This document shows, one piece after another, positions 57,256 to 64,000 of a stretch of DNA of 64,000 nt. A program made the position numbers and the translations under genes. A model generated the notes under the pieces. The model was not told the DNA's origin, made no database searches, and saw only the letters and a program-made list of their open reading frames with translations. The stretch's first letter is position 1; each line of letters opens with the position of its first letter. Source of the DNA: Artemisia argyi (Eukaryota > Streptophyta > Magnoliopsida > Asterales > Asteraceae); contig JARVZY010002393.1 in the NCBI GenBank assembly GCA_030686995.1, forward strand, positions 62,001 through 126,000. Reading direction: 5' to 3'.

Positions 57256-60200
57256 TGATGTGGCAAATAAGACCAAAACCGAACCAAATAAGACCAAAAA
57301 CTGATCAAATATGCCAAATATGTAGTGTTTTTGTGTTTTTGATTATGCAGGGACGGATATGTGAAAACTGGACAAAATAAAGATCAAATCGGACAAACAC
57401 GAGCACGGGAAATGGAAAAGAGATTAAAAGCCGAGGTCGAGAAAAGTTTGGATTATATTTGAGCTCAAAAATCAAGTCAAGTCCTCTAAGTATCAAAGAT
57501 TTACATGATAAGTCCTTGGATCATACTTTTGGAAATTTGCAGACTTAGTCCTTATTGTTTCATCTTTTACATAATTGGTCCTTGATTTTTACCAAAACAA
57601 AGTCTGAAAATCCAAATTAAACTAAGCCTAGTCCAAAGCTATTAGTACAAGTCCAAGTATCAAGTCCAAAGGCCCACCACCCAAAATTAATACCCGGCCC
57701 ACTCCCATTTTAATTTTCGGTCAACAAGTCAATAAAGGTTAAACAATAATAAAAAAAAACCTTACCCGCTTCTTTTTATCCCCAATTACCCTTAACCCAG
57801 AATATCATGAACCCTAGTTACTGTTACGGGAAAATTACGGCTATTAAGGGCAAAATAGTACAATCAATTGGGTTCTAGAAGATCAGTGTGATGTCAGAGT
57901 GTCAAATGAGCGAAGAAACACACATTTGGGTAACGTGGCAGTGTTTGAGTGGATGGAACGCGTCACGATTTCTGATCCAAGGGTGTATATGAAGTGGGAA
58001 ATGATTAGATGGTGATCAAGGGCTCTTAGAGGATTTAAATAAACACAGAGCACACGGATTGCCAGCTTGGCAATCCGTGAATTCTCAACCCTCCTCAGCT
58101 ATAAAAAGAGAATAGGAGTAGCTCATTTGGAGGGGAGTTTTAGAGTAGCCAAACTCTGCCAAATTTTCATTCAAATGTATTAGTTTAGTTTTGGTGTAAT
58201 TTTTTTATATTTTAATGAAATCGTTTGTTTACTTTAAAGCATTGCAATTAGCATATACTTGTTTAACTTTTAGTTGATTACATCTTATCACTGTTTTTAC
58301 ATCTTACTTCAGTTCAGATCAATTTACTTTCAAATAATTTCTTATTTCATCCAAAGTGTTCTTTTAGGAAATAAAAAAAATAAAAAAAATAAGAAATAGT
58401 TTTGTTGAAATTAGCTTTCAATTAAGCTTGTTTGTAGTCTCATATATTCTCATATCAGCTTTACTAAGCTTCTGTGAAAGCTGGTTTCATTTTCATTGTT
58501 CATAAGCTCCTTGGTCAATTTAAGTCAACTGTGACAGATTTGGGTTGATTATTGGTGAGTAATTGATAGTTTGGGATAGCCAGGGAAGATCCTAGCCTAT
58601 CTTAGAGATAGGCATCAGTGGAAAACCTTCTGTTCATGCTGAGGGTATTAAGTAAGTTCCTATTTCATTAATTGCAATGAGTTTTTGATGAATTTTTAGT
58701 TCAAATCTGAGGTTATGAGTTTTTGTTTGTTTCTGTTGCATTTGAGTACTGATTTTGCTTCTGATATTGTTATATTAGCTTATTAGATTAGTGGATTGGT
58801 AATTGGTAGTTTAGATTGTAGATTTATAGTGTAACTGCCACATATAGTAGTGTTTGGATTACTTGAGTGCTGAGTATTCTTGTGGATTTCTTGCTAAGTT
58901 CTCTGAACTAATAGTTCACCTTAGGTCAGAATAGGCTATATATATCATAAAATTGATAGGTCATTCACAAAAAATCAACATTAGCTTAGATACTCTCTTG
59001 TTCCTGCAAGTTTGTAATCTGAACTTGTTGAATTCATTGATTACTGGCATTTTATGTTTCTGATTGTGTTTTCTATGTTTATACTAGTTCAATGAACACC
59101 TAGCAATAGATTTAGGCATCTGAATTTGGGTTTAGTCAAAGCTTTGGTGCAATTCATAAGTCAAAGAGTGCTTGCATACCTGTTTCAAGAGGCCTGATCT
59201 CAGGTCCAAATTGAGGGTCACTTAGGTGTTAAAACTAGAGTTTTGTTGGATTTCTAGGTTCCCAGTATTGTAGGCTAGGTTTTGCCCCCATAAGCTTTCA
59301 CTGTTCAGCTTATTAATACAGCTTATTTGTCCTATCTTGTTGTATAGTTTGAGCTGATTCTGTTTTCAGTTTTAAGGCCTGCAATTTAGTTTTAGTGTTT
59401 GAATTTTGAAATCTATTGTTCATCACAGTTCTTTTATGCTTTAAGTTGAGTTTCTCATTGAGATTGTGCTTGTTGCTTCATCTGCTTATCTACTACTTAT
59501 TCAATAGCTTATGCTAAACTGCTTATTGCTTGTACCACTGTTTCTGTGTGATCTCTGTTCATTTCTAAGCTTTACTGAATCTTATTAGAGTACATTGCAT
59601 TTGTGGTTTCAATTTCATATACTTTTTGTCACAAGTGCTTATTAATAAGCACTTGTGATAAGCTGTTTTAGCCTACATAAGCACTTCTGCTCTTTATTTT
59701 TCTTTTCAAAAATTTTCTGCAAGCTTTTCATATTATTTTAGATTTTCTGTAAATTTTTCACATTTTTCTGAGTAGTTTTACTATTTTTCTTAATTTTTCT
59801 TCATTTATAATCACTTTTTAATACTTTTTAATAAACAAAAATCCATAAAAATTCAGAAAAAGCCTTTAAAAATACAAAAATATTTTAAAAAATTCTTTTA
59901 TAATATTTTAGATTTTTCAGAATAGATTATATATTTTTCCCATTTATTTTTACAATTTCCTTTATTTTTAATTACTTTTTAATTTAATAAATAGAAAATA
60001 ATTCATAGAAAATAAATAAAAAGCCAAAAAAATGTTTTTCTTTTTTCTCAAAATTCTTTTTAATAGTTTAAGATTTTTAGAAATTAGTTTCACATTTGTA
60101 GGATCATTTTTAGTATAAAAGTCATGTTTTATTTCGTACGTTACGTTTAAAAATTGCGTTTGCATTTTCGTTTTCTAATTTTAGACATTTGTGCATACAT

Positions 60201-60405
60201 AACTTGTAACTACTGCTTATTTCATCGTTACTTTTCATTATTTGAATTTCACATTCACTATTTTTCACTTTTCCACTTTTCACGACACGATTTGGCAATT
60301 GAATTTCTCGACTCCATTCAACTTTCATTGGGAGAACGACCCGGGGAAATACTTCCACGAGTATTTCTTCGGTAAAATAAAACCTATACTAAAACGACTA
60401 AATCA
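57256..60405 (+). repeat. 3' LTR of element E (3150 bp)
   Basis: Starts TGATGTGGCAAATAAGACC and ends GACTAAATCA; aligned with the 5' LTR from AGACCAAAACCG onward. Shorter mainly because of the poly-A run and the missing terminal hairpin. TATAAAAAG near 58101. Confidence 0.9.
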
Positions 60406-60410
60406 CAACT

Positions 60411-61170
60411 CTTATAACAATCATGGCAGAAGTGCCTCAAATAAACATAAAGTCACTACTCCATACTTATAATAAAGTAAAACATGTAAACAAGTAATTC
60501 CATCATAACAACGAGTTTATACCTAAGTTACAAGTGTTTGCTCGTTCTCTAAAGTGTTTCTCCAGGTGTGGTACTGACTCCAACTCCTTAACTAGTGGTC
60601 TTTGGTGAAAATAACTACTTCTTCTTCTTAGTGATTAAGAGATGATTTTTGATTGAGGTGTGTATAATACTTCGATTTGGACCTCTATTTATAGTTGCAT
60701 TTCAACCTTAATACGTCCCTGGTAAGTAATGATTGGCAAGTGATCGGCCTCATCATTGATGTAGCTCATTAATGTAGAAGTATAAATGTCATTAGAGGTA
60801 CACCGCACAACTGGTGTAAAATCGTCGGGCTTCTCCTCCATACTTGACGCCTAAGTATCATTATTTGTACTGAAGACCGGCGCACTTATAACATATAACC
60901 GGCGTACTTTATGATTGACTCGTAGTTGTATTGTTGACCAAAGGTGCCCGTAAGCGGCGTGCTTTCTCCATAAGATCGGCGTGCTTTTGTCCAAACTATG
61001 AATAATTATCTTGAGTCATTCGTTTCTTGTGCTTCTCGTGTCATTTCACCAATCTTCAATCCTACACATTCATTCATATATTAAGTACCAAAATTCCTAA
61101 TAATAAGGTTATTTCCTATATAATTTGCATAATAATGAGGGTATAAATATGTATAATACGAGACTCATCA
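60411..61170 (-). repeat. Distal part of the 5' LTR of element D
   Basis: Matches 38086-38845 of the 3' LTR and ends GACTCATCA at the duplicated GATAT. The U3 repeats of CGGCGTACTTT type are at 60795-60990. Confidence 0.9.
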
Positions 61171-61349
61171 GATATCGAAAGATGAGAATAACGCTTTTAG
61201 ACATTATTTGCATCAACAGAATCTATTCGGTAGACACTTATTATTTTGAAATAATATGTGAAACAAACAACTTTCTATTGATTAATGCTCTTATAGCTAT
61301 AGGCTGAGGATGGTGGGAGATTGATAGTTTCTGGAGGAATAAAGTTATA
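61171..61349. other. Short intergenic stretch, no gene seen
   Basis: AT-rich sequence between element D and a MITE. No recognisable exon. Confidence 0.4.
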
Positions 61350-61676
61350 TAAGGCCAATGGTAATGGTGTGTTGCACCCCAACCGATTGAGCCTTCCCAC
61401 TGTCTTCCCACCATTAGCACAACCCAATGCAATCGAGTTTCCTCCAACCATATCAAAGTTATGGTTGGCTACCCAACCGAAATTTTTAATTTGGGTTTTT
61501 TTTAATTATTATTATTATTACTGTATTTGTTTTTTGGGTATGTTTTTTTATTGTGGTTGCAGTCGTGTTATTAGCAAATTATGGTTTGGGTCCAGTCATA
61601 GAGAGAAAAATCTGAGGTAACTCTTATATGAGAGGGGTGACCACAAAAATTGCGATCACTATTAGCATTGACCTAA
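61350..61676. mobile_element. Tourist-like MITE
   Basis: Element 61353-61673 (321 bp): GGCCAATGGTAATGGTG at the left and the inverted GGTCAATGCTAATAGTG at the right, TAA on both sides (61350-61352, 61674-61676). Inside are a (TTA)n tract at 61507-61520 and GTTGGCTACCCAACC. Non-coding. Confidence 0.7.
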
Positions 61677-61888
61677 TGCAATTTTAGGCATTTAGAGAAA
61701 ATGGGTTACAAGATGCATAGCCGGACATAATGCTTATTCAATGTAACTATTATGACCTTATATTCTCATATTTAACTTCATTATTCTGATTCCTATTTAC
61801 AGCAATATTCTATTTTTTTTAACCAATCATCCTTAACGCTTTCATGCCATAGGACAAATGGAATTTGGTGAAGAACAATAGGCGTAAA

Positions 61889-62150
61889 TAGTACTTCCTC
61901 CGTCCTAAAATAAGTGTCTTGTTTGACTTTTCAAAGTTAAACTGGTTCAATTTTATCCTTAGATATTTTTGTTGTGTCATATGATACTTGATGAAAAATT
62001 ATATCAACAAAAAATACACTTAAAACTCAATCCATTCTTATATTTTACATCAAGTATTATATAACACCCGCAAAAATAGATAAGGTCAAAATTGAACCAA
62101 TTTGACTTAGAAAAGTCAAGCTGGACACTTATTTTGGTACGGAGGTAGTA
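61889..62150. mobile_element. Stowaway-like (Tc1/mariner) MITE
   Basis: Element 61891-62148 (258 bp). GTACTTCCTCCGTCC + TAAAATAAGTGTC at the left; inverted CTACCTCCGTACCAAAATAAG at the right; TA duplication on both sides. The CTCCGT...AAATAAGTGTC terminus is the hallmark of plant Stowaway families. Confidence 0.85.
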
Positions 62151-62195
62151 TTGGCCAAGACTACCCTTCATTAACTTAAATAAATTTGCATGTAT

Positions 62196-62750
62196 GACAG
62201 ATGGTCTTGGTCTATTGTGGGTTCGGGAGAGTTTTATGTCGCTTCAGTGTGAAAATATATAGATGATCATCAGTTAGAAGGTTCCTTTTCTACAACTCGT
62301 TGGGTCAAAGCGGTTCCGATAAAAATTAATGTTATGGCTAGGAAAGTAAGGTTTGATTATCTTCCTACTCGTCTTAACCTTTATAGGAGAGGTTTAATCC
62401 ATTCTTTGCCCTATTTGCAATAAGGATGTTGAATCAACCAGTTACCTATTTTTTGCTTGTTCTATGGTGTGTGATCTCTACCGTAAGATTGCTTCATGAT
62501 GGAATATTTGTTACTCGGAGTTTGCTTCTTATGAGGAATGGTTAGATTGGTTGTTAAAGCTTAAGTTAACTTTGGATCCAAGAGCTATCTTTGAACGTTT
62601 TATATACTATGTGGTGGCTAATGTGAACTTTTCGGAATAAAAGTCTTTTCGTTTTAAATCTTCCCTCCAAAGCGATTATGTTTGATGAAGTTGTTAATCG
62701 CTCTTTTTATTGGTGTAGATATAGATGCAAGACTAGTTTTAGTCGGGTAG
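62196..62750 (+). pseudogene. 3' end of an L1-type LINE ORF2 (zf-RVT region)
   Basis: The + strand frame reads DRWSWSIVGSGEFYVASV, TGA, then TRWVKAVPIKINVMARKVRF and PTRLNLYRRGL. After frameshifts it gives SYEEWLDWLL, FRNKS, and SKAIMFDEVVNRSFYWCRYR. This is the conserved tail of ORF2 with the zf-RVT zinc-binding region (the CPIC-like cysteines remain readable near 62410). Several stops and frameshifts; the TGA fits CGA to TGA. No RT domain is left. Confidence 0.8.
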
Positions 62751-64000
62751 GAGATACGGGAACAATATAATTCTACAAAGTCAGCCTGCGCGTAGTCTAT
62801 GCGTGAAACTTGTGCATATACTATAAAATATATGACGGTTAAAGTATGTCTGCATTTCATGAATTATCGAGTCGTGTAATACTAGATTCCAAAAAATGTG
62901 GTTTTCATCACTAGTAGGCTATACGGCGTATACACATATACGATGTATAGGTGTCAACCTATACAATGTGTAGGGTACCTATTTAGAAAGGAAAATAAAA
63001 TAATTTTGAGGCGTTTCAAATGGTCGCTGGTTCAAGATTTTTTGCTAGTGATATATAGCTGAGTATGTGTTATCTGTACTTCAGATTTCAAAGAAAAAAA
63101 ATGCGTTAAATTAGAATTTAACAAAGTGAGAAAATAATAATATAAATGTTAATCAATAATTTGTACAGGAATATGTAATTTCAGCACACTATTGAATCGA
63201 ATTGATGGCAGGGGTGAGCATGAATTATTTGAAAGGAATCCTTATCCGATATGGAAAGGGAAGTGAACGATTAGAAAAGCAAGATCTCCCTCTTCACATG
63301 CTCAAGATCGTGTAGAGGGTATAAAATCAACACAAGTACGTTAACATGTCTTTTCTATATTCGTTTGTCTATGGATTGAATTTACACCAACATTAAGGTT
63401 ATGCGTTCTAGAATAATGGTGTCACAAACATCACTGGGTCTTTGGCAAGGTTATAAATAGCGCGAGATGTGCCGTGACGGCATGACCAAGCCTCACACCT
63501 TAGCGACTAAGGCGAAGCTTTTGCATTTATAAGTCGTGACATAAGGCGGCACAAAATATATGACAATATTTATATATTCATATCATGTTTCATATATATC
63601 AAGTTTACAAAAGACGTTGCATAAGGCGTGGCGTGACGGCATGACCAAGCCTCACGCCTTTGCAGGGCTTTTGCGAGATCTTTGCTCGCCTTTTAGAACC
63701 ATATCAAAAACATACCAAGTTGATCAAGTACATGCTCGGAATATCATAATGTGATTGTCGTGACCATAAGAAATTGATATGTTTTGCCAATCCGAATTAT
63801 CGCACTGTGGAAAAAATAACATTTAGGCTACGTACAGAATGACGCAAAAACTCACCCATGATAAAAGTTTTGCTGCGTAAAAATAACTCAAATCTTATAT
63901 TTGTAGAAATACTATAAAAACTACACTCATAATCGTATAAAAAAAAATAACTAAACATATGGCACCTAAAAAATCATGCTTAGAATTGTAGTATTGATAA
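62751..64000. other. Intergenic sequence with a diverged direct repeat, no gene seen
   Basis: GTGACGGCATGACCAAGCCTCAC occurs at about 63473-63495 and 63633-63655; each copy is followed by CCTT, and GCGTGA / TCACGC words make each nearly palindromic. They look like fragments of a dispersed GC-rich repeat. The rest is AT-rich and anonymous. Confidence 0.45.

Larger units (their letters stand above)
50090..60410 (+). mobile_element. Element E: large non-autonomous LTR retrotransposon in the 5' LTR of element D
   Basis: Element 50095-60405 (10.3 kb) with a perfect 5-bp duplication CAACT (50090-50094, 60406-60410). LTRs of about 3.2 kb (50095-53288, 57256-60405), primer site 53293-53311, a Cys-rich/acidic ORF (53868-55884, broken), hairpin motif, a 23-G tract and a ~1 kb non-coding 3' part. 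The very long LTR and tRNA-Asp-like primer site place it near Athila. No RT or integrase. The LTRs look alike over long stretches, so the insertion appears young compared with D. Confidence 0.93.
37385..61175 (-). mobile_element. Element D: Athila-like LTR retrotransposon split by elements C and E
   Basis: Element 37390-61170 with a perfect 5-bp duplication GATAT (37385-37389, 61171-61175). The left (3') LTR is 37390-38845, 1456 bp. The right (5') LTR is in three pieces, 42639-42795, 49541-50094 and 60411-61170, which align end to end with the left LTR once C and E and their duplications are removed. The LTRs run TGATGTGTTT...GACTCATCA on the + strand. Primer site 42614-42631. The only coding remnant is a gag/protease-like pseudogene (40454-41892). 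A different family from A/B/C and from E. Confidence 0.93.

Overview
The window reads as nuclear DNA of a flowering plant, most likely a daisy-family species (Asteraceae, perhaps Anthemideae). The family call rests on recall, not a search: the gag-like ORFs of the retroelements, a zinc-knuckle LINE ORF1 fragment and a zf-RVT LINE tail all look like proteins I know from Tanacetum, Artemisia and Chrysanthemum annotations. About two thirds of the window is nested LTR retrotransposon. I found one complete host gene.

Left block (1-17 kb): element A (684-16575, + strand, TSD CGCAT) sits in the remains of an older, Copia-like element. A solo LTR of A's own family lies in its leader (2218-3653). A second family member, element B (8193-14895, - strand, TSD GGTAG), lies in its 3' region. 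From 17 to 24.5 kb there are decayed repeats: a coiled-coil pseudogene, an old Athila-like LTR, a TRIM-like element and a SINE with a 17-bp target duplication.

Gene block (24.5-36 kb): an eight-exon MIKC-type MADS-box gene of the SEPALLATA/AGL2 group on the - strand, CDS 24537-33375. The exons are 185, 79, 62, 100, 42, 42, 134 and 88 nt. They join in frame to 243 codons plus a stop, and the product ends in PGWML. Its introns carry four DNA-transposon insertions. A Harbinger-like element with a tandemly duplicated end lies upstream. A possible orphan first exon (ATG then GTAAGA) on the + strand is at 36019.

Right block (36-61 kb): element D (37390-61170, - strand, TSD GATAT) is a different Athila-like family. 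Its 5' LTR was hit twice, by element C (42796-49535, - strand, same family as A and B, TSD CTATG) and by element E (50095-60405, + strand, third family, TSD CAACT). From 61 to 64 kb come a Tourist MITE, a Stowaway MITE, a LINE 3' fragment and anonymous repeats.

None of the five LTR elements shows reverse transcriptase, RNase H or integrase. Each has only gag-like, protease-like or lineage-specific ORFs, mostly broken, so all would have depended on enzymes supplied in trans. They do keep elaborate cis-sequence: tRNA-Asp-type primer sites, U3 arrays of TGACG-N-CGTCA palindromes, four spaced polypurine-like motifs, a conserved TGGG-loop-CCCA hairpin after the ORF, and in one family a U5 segment that looks complementary to the 5' half of the same primer tRNA. 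These cis features are the most unusual part of the window.
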